45,710 nt of DNA from Schwartzia sp. (in: firmicutes) (GTDB taxonomy: Bacteria; Bacillota; Negativicutes; Selenomonadales; Selenomonadaceae), in contig JAFSWT010000050.1 in NCBI GenBank assembly GCA_017444395.1, positions 1 through 45,710 of the forward strand, in the 5' to 3' direction. Positions 16,236 through 24,519 of this stretch are shown here, in pieces. Below the pieces are notes generated by a model. The model was given only the letters and a program-made list of their open reading frames with translations, did not search any database and was not told where the DNA came from. How positions within the stretch are numbered: the first letter of the stretch is position 1; each line of letters opens with the position of its first letter. The translations under genes were made by a program, and so were the position numbers.

Positions 16236-17699
16236 TTACCAGCCCTTGCCTTTGTACCAGAACTCCGGCGTAAACAATGCCAGGACGGTGAAGATTTCGA
16301 GACGTCCCAGGAACATGGAAACACAGGCCACCGCCTTGGAGAAGGGGGGCAGGATGGCGTAGGTGCTGGTGGCGCCGGCGATGCCGAAGCCGGGACCGAC
16401 GCTGCCCATGGTGGAGACGCCGACGCTGACGGCATCGATCATGGAAATGCCGTCGGCGATGAGGAAAAAGGAAAACAGGACGTCCATCATGACATAGACG
16501 AAGAAATGACGGGCGACGTTGAACACGATCTGCCCGGGAACAGGGTTGCCGTTCATCCGGATGGAGGCGACCATGTTGGGATGGAGCTTCTGCCAGATCA
16601 GGGCCCGGACCAGCTTCACCATGATGACGAGGCGGATGATCTTGAAGCCGCCGGCGGTGGAGCCGGCGCAGCCGCCCATGAACATCAGGAGCAGCAGCAC
16701 GCCCTTGGAAAAGGAGGGCCAGGTGTCGAAGTCGTAGGAGACATAGCCGGTGGTAGAGCCCAGAGAGGCGGTCTGGAACACGGTATAGCGCAACGCCTTC
16801 GTGAAATCCCAGCCGAGCTCGGTCATGAGGTCGGTCATGATGAGGACCGTGGCAATGGCAAACAGGGCCAGAAAGGCGCGAAACTCGGTGTTCTTCCAGA
16901 CGGTGCGCCAGCCGCCGCCGCGAAACGCCAGGACGTACATGCCGAAACTGCCGCTGGCCACGAGCATGAAGAAGCTGGCGACAGCCTCCAAGAGCGGGCT
17001 GTTATAATGAATGAAACTGTCGTTGTTGGTGGAAAAGCCGCCGGTGGCGATGGTGGTGAAGCCGTGACTCACGTCATCATAGGTATTCATGCCGCAGAGC
17101 CGGTAAACAAGGATGGCGATCAACGTAAAGCCCATATAGACGGCGAACAGGGCCACAGCGTTGTCCCGGATGCGGGGGAGCTGGCGTTCGGCGGCGGGGC
17201 CGGTACTCTCGGCCTTCATCATGTTCATGCCGCCCCGGCCAAACTGCGGCAACAGCGCCATGAAGATGACGATGATGCCGATACCGCCGAGCCAGTTCGT
17301 GAGGCTGCGCCAGAGAAGGATGCTCTGGGGCAGGATACCGATGTCGTCAATGAAAGCGGCTCCGGTGCCAGACAAGCCCGAGATTGCTTCGGCCAGACTG
17401 TCCAGAGGATCGAGGTAACCACCGATGAGGTAAGGCAGCGTGGCAATAAGGTTCACGATGAGCCAGCCCAGGCCGGTGATGGCGACGCCTTCCCGCACCG
17501 GAATATCGGCGTTTTCCTCCATCTTTCCCTTCTGCTTGAGAATCCCGCCCACGGCGAGGCCAATGAAAGAGCTGGCGATGAGGTCCAGCGCCGCCTGTCC
17601 CTCGCCGAGATAGACGGCATAGCCGAAAGGAAGCATCAGGATGGCGCTGACAGCGAGGGCAAGATTCGCCAGAACCTCGGCGATGAGAAGCAGATTCAA
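16236..17699 (-). CDS. trkH: TrkH-type potassium uptake channel subunit, copy 2 in operon
   Basis: Membrane-embedded ion-conducting subunit (487 residues) of a Trk/Ktr potassium uptake system. The four pore loops of the TrkH/KtrB fold are visible: SGLSGTGAAF, TIATGGFSTNND, SLGSTTGYVSYDFD and VSTMGSVGPGF, each with the filter glycine. The intramembrane loop region GGCAGSTAGGFKIIR precedes helix D3/M4. This copy keeps all the canonical filter glycines. It is the third gene of the trkA-trkH-trkH operon, 15 bases after the other trkH. It needs the cytosolic NAD-binding subunit TrkA for gating. Whether each TrkH pairs with the same TrkA is an inference from the presence of only one trkA. Confidence 0.92.
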   Translation of the reverse strand: MNLLLIAEVLANLALAVSAILMLPFGYAVYLGEGQAALDLIASSFIGLAVGGILKQKGKMEENADIPVREGVAITGLGWLIVNLIATLPYLIGGYLDPLDSLAEAISGLSGTGAAFIDDIGILPQSILLWRSLTNWLGGIGIIVIFMALLPQFGRGGMNMMKAESTGPAAERQLPRIRDNAVALFAVYMGFTLIAILVYRLCGMNTYDDVSHGFTTIATGGFSTNNDSFIHYNSPLLEAVASFFMLVASGSFGMYVLAFRGGGWRTVWKNTEFRAFLALFAIATVLIMTDLMTELGWDFTKALRYTVFQTASLGSTTGYVSYDFDTWPSFSKGVLLLLMFMGGCAGSTAGGFKIIRLVIMVKLVRALIWQKLHPNMVASIRMNGNPVPGQIVFNVARHFFVYVMMDVLFSFFLIADGISMIDAVSVGVSTMGSVGPGFGIAGATSTYAILPPFSKAVACVSMFLGRLEIFTVLALFTPEFWYKGKGW

Positions 17700-17714
17700 G
17701 ACAGGCCCCCTCCT

Positions 17715-19157
17715 TTACCAGCGCCGCTCCGCCCGGTCCAGCCGGCCGCTGAACCAAAGCATCAGAGCGAAGATCTCCATGCGGCCGATGAGCATGAACA
17801 GGCAGCAGGTTGCCTTGAAGCCCGCCGACAGGCCGGTGAATGTCTCCAGTCCGTACAGCCCCGAGGCAGTGCCGACGCTGGACATCATCCCCACCGACAG
17901 GCCCACCGCCTCGGGCAGCGTGATATCGGAGAGGGTGAGCAGCACCGCGAAGATATAGAACAGTACGAGATGGACGAAGAAATAGCAGAGGATATGGGTG
18001 ACACTGCGCATGGAAATCGTTTCCCCGCCGAGGCGGATGTCCATGACCATGTGGGGGTGCAGCGTGCGCTTCATCTCGCTGAAAGCCATCCTGAACAGGA
18101 TCAGGAACCGCTTGATCTTCATGCCGCCGGTCATGGACCCGATGCAACCGCCGACGAACACCAGCAGCAGCAGCACGAAGCGGTCGAAGTCCGGCCAGTC
18201 GGCGACGGGCGCCACCATGAAGCCGCTGGTGCTGGAAAAGGAAATGACCTCGAACAGGGCATAGCGCATGCTGTCCGCGAAATTGTAGGTCCCGGTGTAC
18301 CAGAGATGACCTCCCACCATCAGGCTGACGACGGCCAGCAGCAAAAGGAACACCCGCAGCTCATAGTCCTTCCAGATATTGCGCCAATCCCGGCGCCGCA
18401 CCGCCTGCCAATAGAGCACGAAACTGGTGCTGGCCATCAGCATGGAGACCATCGCCGCCACTTCCAGCCAGGGGTCCTGCCGGGAGAGATAGAGGGGATT
18501 GCCCGCCCCGCCGCCGGTGGAGAGCGACATCATCGCCATCGCCAGCGAGTCCAGCGGCCCCAGCCCCGCCAGCCAAAAGAGCAGCGTAGAAAAGACCGTC
18601 AGGCAGACGTAAATGCGCGACGCCCGGATGGCCGCCCGCGTCATCCGTGGCAGCAGCGGACTGAAAGCCAGACTCTTCTCATAGGTCAGCACCAGGCCAA
18701 AGGAACCGCAGACCGGCGGCAGCACCGTCACCAGCAAAACGATGAACGCGAGGCTCCCGCCCCAGGCGATGAGGCTCCGCCACATCTCCAGCGCGAAGGG
18801 ATGAGGCTCCGGCAGCAGCGAAATACCGGTGGAAGTGATACTGGAAACACTCTCGAACATCGCCTCCACCGGGTCCAGCGCCCCGGAGAACCAGAAAGGC
18901 AGTGCTCCCAGCACCGACGCGAAGGGCCAGAGGAAAACCAGAACACCCGCCGCGTCCAAAAGATCCATTTTCTGCGGATGCTCCCGGCCCACGCGGAGCA
19001 TGACCTCGCCCAGCGTCATCACCAGCAGCACCTCGGCCACGAACGCCGGCACCTCCGCCGAGCCGTGCCAGAGCGCGTAAAGCAGCGGGAACAGCGCCGC
19101 CACCCCCGACAGAATCGCCACCTGTCCCAGGAGATAGACCAAAAGACGGACACTCAT
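17715..19157 (-). CDS. trkH: TrkH-type potassium uptake channel subunit, copy 1 in operon
   Basis: The 480-residue TrkH paralogue lies directly after trkA (3 bases apart). Pore-loop equivalents are SSITSTGISLL, MSLSTGGGAGNP, SFSSTSGFMVAPV and MMSSVGTASGLYG. Loops 3 and 4 differ from the sister protein (STSGF against STTGY; GTASG against GPGFG), so ion selectivity or affinity may differ. The GGCIGSMTGGMKIKR segment matches the regulatory intramembrane loop. Gene length and fold are normal. The two TrkH proteins are clearly divergent rather than recent duplicates. The start ATG at 19157 overlaps no other gene and follows CGCATGAG-type sequence with a weak ribosome site, which suggests translational coupling to trkA. 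Confidence 0.9.
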   Translation of the reverse strand: MSVRLLVYLLGQVAILSGVAALFPLLYALWHGSAEVPAFVAEVLLVMTLGEVMLRVGREHPQKMDLLDAAGVLVFLWPFASVLGALPFWFSGALDPVEAMFESVSSITSTGISLLPEPHPFALEMWRSLIAWGGSLAFIVLLVTVLPPVCGSFGLVLTYEKSLAFSPLLPRMTRAAIRASRIYVCLTVFSTLLFWLAGLGPLDSLAMAMMSLSTGGGAGNPLYLSRQDPWLEVAAMVSMLMASTSFVLYWQAVRRRDWRNIWKDYELRVFLLLLAVVSLMVGGHLWYTGTYNFADSMRYALFEVISFSSTSGFMVAPVADWPDFDRFVLLLLVFVGGCIGSMTGGMKIKRFLILFRMAFSEMKRTLHPHMVMDIRLGGETISMRSVTHILCYFFVHLVLFYIFAVLLTLSDITLPEAVGLSVGMMSSVGTASGLYGLETFTGLSAGFKATCCLFMLIGRMEIFALMLWFSGRLDRAERRW

Positions 19158-19160
19158 GCG

Positions 19161-20507
19161 CTAGGACCTTCCCTTGAAATACTTCATGACCTTCTGGGCA
19201 AACTGCTTCTGGATGATGAGGATGGCCCGGTCCCCGGCCCGGAGCACCGAATCGCCGTTGGGGATGAAGGCCTCCTCGCCCCGCACATAGGCGCAGACCA
19301 GGCACTCCCGGGGGAGCCGGCTCTCCTTCAGCGGCCGACCCGCCACCGGCGCGCCCGGCTGCACGATGACCTCCAGCGCCTCCGCCTGGGCCCCCTCCAG
19401 CAGCGAAACCGATACCACACCGCCGCGGCGGGCGTAGGCCAGCACCTCCGCCGCCGACAGCAGGCGCTCCGACAGCGCGATATCGACGCCCACCTTCTCC
19501 ATCAGCTCCACATACTCGCTGCGGGCCACCCGCACCACCGTCGCCCGCGCCCCCAGATGCTTCGTCAAAAGCGCGATCATCAGATTCAGCTTGTCATCCT
19601 CCGTCAGGCACACCACCGCGTCGGCGTGGTTCACATCCTCCTCCATCAAAAGATCGATGTCCGTCCCGTCGCCGCAAATGGCCAGCCCCTTCGTCAAAAG
19701 CTCCGCCGCCATCTGGCTGTGGACCTGGTCCTTATCGATGACCTTCACCTGCACTTCGGTCCGATCAAACAACGGCGCCAGAAAGCGCCCCGTCCGCCCG
19801 GCCCCGATGATCATCACCCGCTCCAGCCGCCGCGCCTCGCGCTGGGCGAAGTTCTCGCTGAACTGGGCGATGGCCTCCGGACTGCCGATGAAATACGCGT
19901 TATCCCCCGGCATCAGGCAATCGTCGCCGTGGGGAATGATCATCTGGTGATCCCGGAACAGCATCGCCGCCAGAATCGACCGCGGGATATCGAGGTCCTT
20001 CAGCGGAATCCCCGCCATCGGCGAATCCTTCTTCACCTTCGCCTCGAAAAGCCTTACCTTGCCGCTGGCGAAATCCTCCACGTTCAGCGCCGCCGGCGTC
20101 ATCAGCGTGCGAAAGATTTCCTGCGCCGTGATCAACTCCGGATTCAGTATCAGATCGATGCTGAAATTGCGCTTGATCTCCTCCATCGCCTCCGGCGTGA
20201 ACTCCGCGTCCCGGACACGGGCAATCGTATGGCGCACCTTGTGCTGCTTCGCCAGACTGCAGGCCACCATATTCACCTCATCGCTGGCGGTCACGGCGAT
20301 CAGGATATCCGCCCCCCGCACCTCCACATCGTCCATGATCGTCGGGCTCGCCCCGCTGGCCATGATGGTCAGCACATCCAGCGTGTTCTTCACCGCTTCG
20401 AGCCGGGCCCCGTCCCGATCCACCACCACGACCTCATATCCTTCATTGGAAAGAAGCGACGCGATGCTGTACCCCAGCTTGCCCGCGCCCACTACCACGA
20501 TGCGCAA
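19161..20507 (-). CDS. trkA: Trk system regulatory subunit TrkA
   Basis: Cytoplasmic peripheral subunit (448 residues) that binds NAD(H)/ATP and gates TrkH. It is a tandem of two RCK units: Rossmann motifs VVVGAGKLGYSIASLL near residue 4 and MIIGAGRTGRFLAPLF near residue 230, each followed by a TrkA-C domain. ASDEVNMVACSLAKQH and EDDKLNLMIALLTKHLGA are the equivalent helices of the two halves. The start codon is TTG (20505-20507), since MRIVVVGAG is the conserved beginning and no ATG is close. It is the first gene of the operon that continues with two trkH genes. Expression probably starts at the -10 element near 20548. Confidence 0.93.
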   Translation of the reverse strand: MRIVVVGAGKLGYSIASLLSNEGYEVVVVDRDGARLEAVKNTLDVLTIMASGASPTIMDDVEVRGADILIAVTASDEVNMVACSLAKQHKVRHTIARVRDAEFTPEAMEEIKRNFSIDLILNPELITAQEIFRTLMTPAALNVEDFASGKVRLFEAKVKKDSPMAGIPLKDLDIPRSILAAMLFRDHQMIIPHGDDCLMPGDNAYFIGSPEAIAQFSENFAQREARRLERVMIIGAGRTGRFLAPLFDRTEVQVKVIDKDQVHSQMAAELLTKGLAICGDGTDIDLLMEEDVNHADAVVCLTEDDKLNLMIALLTKHLGARATVVRVARSEYVELMEKVGVDIALSERLLSAAEVLAYARRGGVVSVSLLEGAQAEALEVIVQPGAPVAGRPLKESRLPRECLVCAYVRGEEAFIPNGDSVLRAGDRAILIIQKQFAQKVMKYFKGRS

Positions 20508-20547
20508 CGATAAAACCCCACTTTCCGGTCAATTGCATTTTGCCGCC

Positions 20548-20556
20548 ATTATACCA
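20548..20556 (-). promoter_or_regulatory. extended -10 promoter of the trk operon
   Basis: Minus-strand TGG followed by TATAAT (20548-20553), 41 bases before the TTG start of trkA. No clear -35 hexamer. Confidence 0.55.
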
Positions 20557-20595
20557 TATATCTCGCCAAAATACACGCCGAAACCGCGCCATGCC

Positions 20596-20708
20596 ATACT
20601 AGAGAGCGTTAAAATTTACAAGCGAAGCGAAGTAAATCTCTTACGCTCTCTGCATATACTCGCGGTGAGATTATTTTGACTTTGCCTATTTCTCTGACCG
20701 CGAGTATA
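20596..20708. repeat. palindromic intergenic element with two hairpins
   Basis: The element begins ATACTA. First hairpin: AGAGAGCGT (20601-20609) with ACGCTCTCT (20643-20651). Second hairpin: TATACTCGCGGT (20655-20666) with ACCGCGAGTATA (20697-20708). The first hairpin, read on the minus strand, matches the repeat at 22657-22709, including loop sequence and the flanking TAGTAT. It fills most of the 350-base gap between trkA and 20860. Confidence 0.75.
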
Positions 20709-20770
20709 AAACGGAGCGGCCCCCTGACGAACCTTCCGTTGCAATTATACATACGGCGTGCTGTCACGTG

Positions 20771-20800
20771 TTGACGATAAGAAATCCCCTGATATATAAT
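20771..20800 (+). promoter_or_regulatory. sigma-70-type promoter before the PIN-like fragment
   Basis: TTGACG (20771-20776), 18-base spacer, TATAAT (20795-20800), 60 bases before the ATG at 20860. Confidence 0.55.
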
Positions 20801-20859
20801 TGGAACAAAGCCCCCTCCCTTCCGCCCGACGGAAAAATCCATCTCCAGAGGTGCCTGCC

Positions 20860-21066
20860 ATGCGCGTATATCTTGATAACTGCTGCTACAATCGCCCCTA
20901 CAAAACCAATCTTTTCATCCCGGCACGCCTGCGGGAGCGCTTTGACTACACAAAATGGCGTCAAACCCTCGCCGATGACGTCAAAACCTTCAATGACCTG
21001 GATCGCCTGCTGGAACGTACCCGGGACAAAGCGCGATTTAACGGTACACCGAAGCAGATTCTCTAG
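20860..21066 (+). pseudogene. remnant starting like a PIN-domain toxin
   Basis: The 68-residue frame opens MRVYLDNCCYNRPY, which matches the beginning of PIN-domain ribonuclease toxins including the first acidic residue. The rest (FDYTKWRQTLADDVKTFND and onward) does not continue as a PIN domain and is far shorter than the usual 130-150 residues; DYTKWR recalls the start of partner antitoxins. An internal deletion joining two genes of a toxin-antitoxin pair is the simplest reading. AGAGGTG precedes the ATG and a promoter lies upstream, so the fragment may still be expressed. It lacks most catalytic acids, so nuclease activity is unlikely. Confidence 0.5.
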
Positions 21067-21093
21067 TTCTCTAGTTTCCCTTTAATTTTCCCA

Positions 21094-21122
21094 TTGACAG
21101 AGTAGGGAAATGCGGCTACAAT
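21094..21122 (+). promoter_or_regulatory. consensus sigma-70 promoter of cysK
   Basis: TTGACA (21094-21099), exactly 17 bases, TACAAT (21117-21122). Transcription would start near 21129, leaving a leader of about 68 bases. Confidence 0.85.
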
Positions 21123-21196
21123 ACAACCATGACAAATAACACTGCCGCCCGCGGGCTCTGCCAGTCCGGACGGGCCGGCGTCAGGAGGCGTTCTTT

Positions 21197-22129
<933 letters not shown>

Positions 22130-22152
22130 TACCCTCATATCCGCAAAAAAAG

Positions 22153-22196
22153 AACCCGCCGGCGCGGCCCGTCAAAGAGCCGCCCGGCGGGTTTTT
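22153..22196 (+). terminator. intrinsic terminator of cysK
   Basis: AACCCGCCGG (22153-22162) pairs with CCGGCGGGTT (22184-22193), with an inner GCGGC/GCCGC helix after a one-base bulge, followed by T5. Almost the same sequence ends the second flagellin gene at 30104-30150. Confidence 0.9.
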
Positions 22197-22220
22197 GTGT
22201 GCTTTTGGAATCCCGGCATC

Positions 22221-22547
22221 TTATCGTGCTTGCTCCGTCCCCAGCGGAACGACCGCCAGCGTCTTTCCCATCGCCGCGAGTATGGCCAGAACATGGGTGA
22301 ACTGCTCGCTCTCTATCCCGTCGCTGAGTTCGTCCAACGCCTCATGGCTGAGCGTTTTTTCCTCCCTTGCCTTGAGGATTTCTCCCATGAGAGCGACACG
22401 GGCATCGCTGGCAGCGTTTTCTTCCGGCGTGAAAAGCTCGCGCCGCACATCTGCCCACTCGTCGCCCAGGGCCTCCACACCGCGCTCCTTCAAATCAGCC
22501 AAGCGTTCCCGGGCAACCGCGACCGCCGCTTCATATTCACTGTCCAT
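22221..22547 (-). CDS. HigA-like antitoxin remnant with shortened HTH
   Basis: The C-terminus ILAAMGKTLAVVPLG is the typical end of XRE-family antitoxins of HigBA-type modules (ILAALGKTLxVVP). Ahead of it, EILKAREEKTLSHEALDELSDGI resembles the start of the helix-turn-helix. The central recognition helix that normally separates these parts is missing, which suggests an in-frame deletion. The start was set at the second ATG (22547), 8 bases after AAAGGAG, and overlaps the end of a HigB-like toxin fragment, the usual toxin-first order. It probably no longer binds DNA normally. It could still bind a toxin from elsewhere, but this is speculative. Confidence 0.55.
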   Translation of the reverse strand: MDSEYEAAVAVARERLADLKERGVEALGDEWADVRRELFTPEENAASDARVALMGEILKAREEKTLSHEALDELSDGIESEQFTHVLAILAAMGKTLAVVPLGTEQAR

Positions 22548-22632
22548 CGCCATCGCTCCTTTTCCTGAAATCCGCCAAAAGCCGCTTGGCCCTCTTGATT
22601 TCCCCCGTCGGTGTCTTTTGCGATTTCTTCAT
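22537..22632 (-). pseudogene. C-terminal fragment of a HigB-like toxin
   Basis: Thirty-one codons from an ATG at 22632 read MKKSQKTPTGEIKRAKRLLA and onward, matching the conserved end of gp49/HigB-like toxins (KKTQKTPxxEIExA). The frame is open a little upstream (VYDLIIN) and then runs into the palindromic repeat at 22657-22709. The catalytic N-terminal part is gone. The 11-base overlap with the downstream antitoxin-like gene preserves the original operon layout. The breakpoint at the repeat suggests that a recombination or insertion involving the repeat removed the 5' end. Confidence 0.6.
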
Positions 22633-22656
22633 ATTAATAATTAAGTCATACACCGC

Positions 22657-22709
22657 AGAGCGTAAGCGCTTTACTCGCTTCGCTCGTAAATTCTAACGCT
22701 CTCTAGTAT
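22657..22709. repeat. palindromic repeat, second copy
   Basis: AGAGCGT (22657-22663) pairs with ACGCTCT (22696-22702), followed by TAGTAT at 22704-22709. The loop holds TAAG and AAATTCTAA blocks shared with the copies at 20596 and 33854-33890. The repeat supplies the stop codon and last residues of the XRE gene that ends at 22693. Confidence 0.75.
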
Positions 22710-23085
22710 TCCCCTCCGCATCCTCCGGCTCATCCAAAAGCAGCACCACCGCCTTGGCCCCTCCTTCGAGAATCCTGTCCACCGCTTCCTTGCCGCGCCT
22801 CCCCAGGGCGCGGTATTTCTTTATCATCGCCAGCTCTTCCAGCCGCATGCTGTCCTGACTTACAAACTCCTCTCCCATCACCAGCAGCGTCGGCGAGACG
22901 GAAAAGAACCGCGCCAGCCGGATGATGAACTCCAGCGTGACCCGGCGATTCCCCGCCTCATAGCCCGAATAGGTTGTCTGCGGCATACCCAGATGCTTTG
23001 CCAGCTCCGCTTGGGAAAGCCCCTTCTCCTTTCTGAGCGCCGCCAGCCGCTGCCCAAAAAGCGAATAAACACTTTGTTCTTCCAT
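22693..23085 (-). CDS. XRE family transcriptional regulator
   Basis: The 130-residue protein has an N-terminal helix-turn-helix of the phage-repressor class at residues about 10-65: LFGQRLAALRKEKGLSQAEL, AKHLGMPQTTYSGYEAGNRR and RLARFFSVSPTLLVMGEE. The C-terminal ~50 residues are helical (EELAMIKKYRALGRRGKEAV) and may mediate dimerisation. It is divergent from the small HTH gene at 23262, a repressor/Cro-like layout with a shared 176-base control region. Its last residues NTRER and the stop lie within the palindromic repeat, so the original C-terminus may have been replaced. Targets are not known; the shared intergenic region is the likely site of action. Confidence 0.8.
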   Translation of the reverse strand: MEEQSVYSLFGQRLAALRKEKGLSQAELAKHLGMPQTTYSGYEAGNRRVTLEFIIRLARFFSVSPTLLVMGEEFVSQDSMRLEELAMIKKYRALGRRGKEAVDRILEGGAKAVVLLLDEPEDAEGNTRER

Positions 23086-23193
23086 ATCGTCTCCTCCTCA
23101 ACGGCTTCATGCACCCCTGCCATTAACGGGTATATGCATAGGTTATCATGCATTAACGCAAAATGCAATTATGAAGGAGAAAAACCGATTGAC

Positions 23194-23244
23194 TTTAACT
23201 CAATATATGCTTATACTACATTATATAACTAACTTTGAGTTAAA
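23194..23244. promoter_or_regulatory. inverted repeat in the divergent regulatory region
   Basis: TTTAACTCAA (23194-23203) and TTGAGTTAAA (23235-23244) form a perfect 10-bp inverted repeat 31 bases apart, just before the ribosome site of the gene at 23262. Two ATGCAT palindromes lie near 23132-23151 upstream of the opposite gene. These are the best candidates for operators of the XRE pair. Confidence 0.5.
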
Positions 23245-23261
23245 AAGGAGGAGACTGCCCC

Positions 23262-23495
23262 ATGCGAACCGCCAACTACAAGTACCGGAACCTCATCGCG
23301 GAAATGGCGCGGAACGGCGACACGCTGAAAACCCTGTCCCATAAGCTGGGCATGAACTACCAGACACTCTCCGCCCGCCTTCAGGGGAAGCGCAACTTCG
23401 AGCTGCCCGAAATCTACGCGCTCCTGCAGCTCTACAACCAGCCGATGGAGGTCCTGTTCGCCGAGTACGGCGCCGGCACCGGCCCGGCGGCATGA
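23262..23495 (+). CDS. small XRE-type DNA-binding protein
   Basis: A 77-residue protein that is almost entirely a helix-turn-helix: YRNLIAEMARNGDTLKTLSH, KLGMNYQTLSARLQGKRNFE, LPEIYALLQLYNQPMEVLF. It resembles Cro-like phage or ICE regulators that recognise a single operator. AAAAAGGAGGAG precedes the ATG. It is transcribed divergently from the larger XRE gene and the start overlaps the inverted-repeat operator region. The gene order repressor-operator-Cro is typical of mobile elements, although no integrase or other phage gene is present in the window, so this is probably a remnant or a free-standing switch. Confidence 0.8.
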   Translation: MRTANYKYRNLIAEMARNGDTLKTLSHKLGMNYQTLSARLQGKRNFELPEIYALLQLYNQPMEVLFAEYGAGTGPAA

Positions 23496-23525
23496 CGAAG
23501 AAACCGTTTTCTACGACGCCCGGAA

Positions 23526-23562
23526 AAGCCCAGGGAGGGCTTGTGGTATATAAGGAAAGGAG
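23526..23562 (+). promoter_or_regulatory. GGA-loop hairpin and flagellin-type ribosome site
   Basis: AAGCCC (23526-23531) pairs with GGGCTT (23537-23542) around the loop AGGGA. Ten bases later comes AAGGAAAGGAG (23552-23562), then TCAATCATC and the ATG at 23572. The same layout precedes both flagellins. A GGA in a hairpin loop plus a second GGA in the Shine-Dalgarno is the pattern bound by CsrA. Confidence 0.55.
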
Positions 23563-23571
23563 TCAATCATC

Positions 23572-23898
23572 ATGGCATTCTACAGCGGCATTCTTCCTGC
23601 CCCCAAGCGGGCAGGCATCGGGCCGGGAACGGATACCCGCGAGGCACGGCACGCCATCTATCAGACAGCCCGCATCGCCTATCTCTGCGCGATGTATGGC
23701 CCGCTGTTCTCGCCGGGGCGCTTCTCTTGCCGAAAGGCGGAGGATCTTCCACGCTATGACGCCCCCGGCCTTATCAGCAGCCGGATGGACAGCGCCCGGA
23801 AAATGATTCACCGCAACAGGCATATCCACAACGCCTATAAGAAAGGCCACCTGGCTTGCTTCCGAGTGACATACCAGGCGGATAGGCGCGGCCGCTAA
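23572..23898 (+). CDS. hypothetical protein with flagellin-type leader
   Basis: A 108-residue basic protein of no family I recognise. It starts MAFYSGILPAPKRAG and ends in an arginine/histidine-rich tail (SARKMIHRNRHIHNAYKKGH). There are three cysteines and no signal peptide or membrane helix. What stands out is its leader: the 21 bases before the ATG are the same as before the first flagellin, including the GGA-loop hairpin upstream. This suggests that it is co-controlled with the flagellins. It could be a new gene captured behind a duplicated flagellin leader, or a small flagellar accessory protein. Both are inferences. Confidence 0.6.
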   Translation: MAFYSGILPAPKRAGIGPGTDTREARHAIYQTARIAYLCAMYGPLFSPGRFSCRKAEDLPRYDAPGLISSRMDSARKMIHRNRHIHNAYKKGHLACFRVTYQADRRGR

Positions 23899-23959
23899 CC
23901 CTCTTGCCCTGCCGGCAATCCGGCAACAGGATAAAATCAGAACGAAAGGACGACAGAGA

Positions 23960-24406
23960 ATGACCAGCCGCTTAGAGCAACATCTCGCGAAAAGGAGGAA
24001 AATCCGCCGGTTCCGCGCCATGGCAGTCGGCTTCTTCGTAGACAAGGAACACACCCTCTGGTCCGAGAGCACCAAAGCCTACGGCTCCGTGAAGGACTAT
24101 ATCCGGGATGTCGGCACGGATGATCCCTACTATGATTATCTAGCCGATTCCCTGCATGTGAGCCCCCGCGATCTCCCCGAATACCTGGCGGAGCACGATG
24201 ACAGCACCGAAATGTGCACTCTCATCCGGGCCCTCCTCTATACCAGCGAAAACATCGCTATCAAGGGCTTCCTCAAATACCGGGACGCGGAGAATTTCCT
24301 CTCCCTCTTGGAGCAGCTTGACTTCGAGGTACCGCCCGACCCGGAAACCGAGGCTCTGCTGGAAGAGGCTTCCTCACGTCCGGCAGGCAGCGCCGGTTCC
24401 CGATAG
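23960..24406 (+). CDS. hypothetical protein upstream of the flagellins
   Basis: A 148-residue soluble protein of unknown family. Its N-terminus is very basic (RLEQHLAKRRKIRRFRAMAV) and the rest acidic and predicted helical (YIRDVGTDDPYYDYLADSLH, LPEYLAEHDDSTEMCTLIRA, FLSLLEQLDFEVPPDPETEA). An AAAGGACGACAG ribosome site precedes the ATG. It lies 61 bases after the gene at 23572 and 113 bases before the first flagellin, in the same direction. Location alone suggests a role in flagellin control, modification or secretion; FliS, FliW and CsrA signatures are not evident. Proposed function: none. Confidence 0.6.
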   Translation: MTSRLEQHLAKRRKIRRFRAMAVGFFVDKEHTLWSESTKAYGSVKDYIRDVGTDDPYYDYLADSLHVSPRDLPEYLAEHDDSTEMCTLIRALLYTSENIAIKGFLKYRDAENFLSLLEQLDFEVPPDPETEALLEEASSRPAGSAGSR

Positions 24407-24472
24407 CGCCGCTTTCTGCCCTATGGGGCGGCGACACAACGCCAAGAAACCCCAGCGTAAAAAGGGTTCACG

Positions 24473-24510
24473 AAAGCGCAAGGAGCGCTTTCTCTGTATA
24501 AGGAAAGGAG
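24473..24510 (+). promoter_or_regulatory. GGA-loop hairpin and ribosome site of flagellin 1
   Basis: AAAGCGC (24473-24479) pairs with GCGCTTT (24485-24491) around the loop AAGGA. Nine bases later AAGGAAAGGAG (24500-24510) precedes the ATG at 24520. Both GGA motifs fit CsrA recognition as in the Bacillus hag leader. No sigma-28 promoter consensus was found. Confidence 0.6.
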
Positions 24511-24519
24511 TCAATCATC

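Noticed and set aside
16173..20513. A 1446-codon open frame on the plus strand opposite the trk operon
   Set aside because: It is the antisense shadow of trkA and two trkH genes. Its translation is low-complexity (H, R, Q, E, D rich), has no domain and crosses real gene boundaries.
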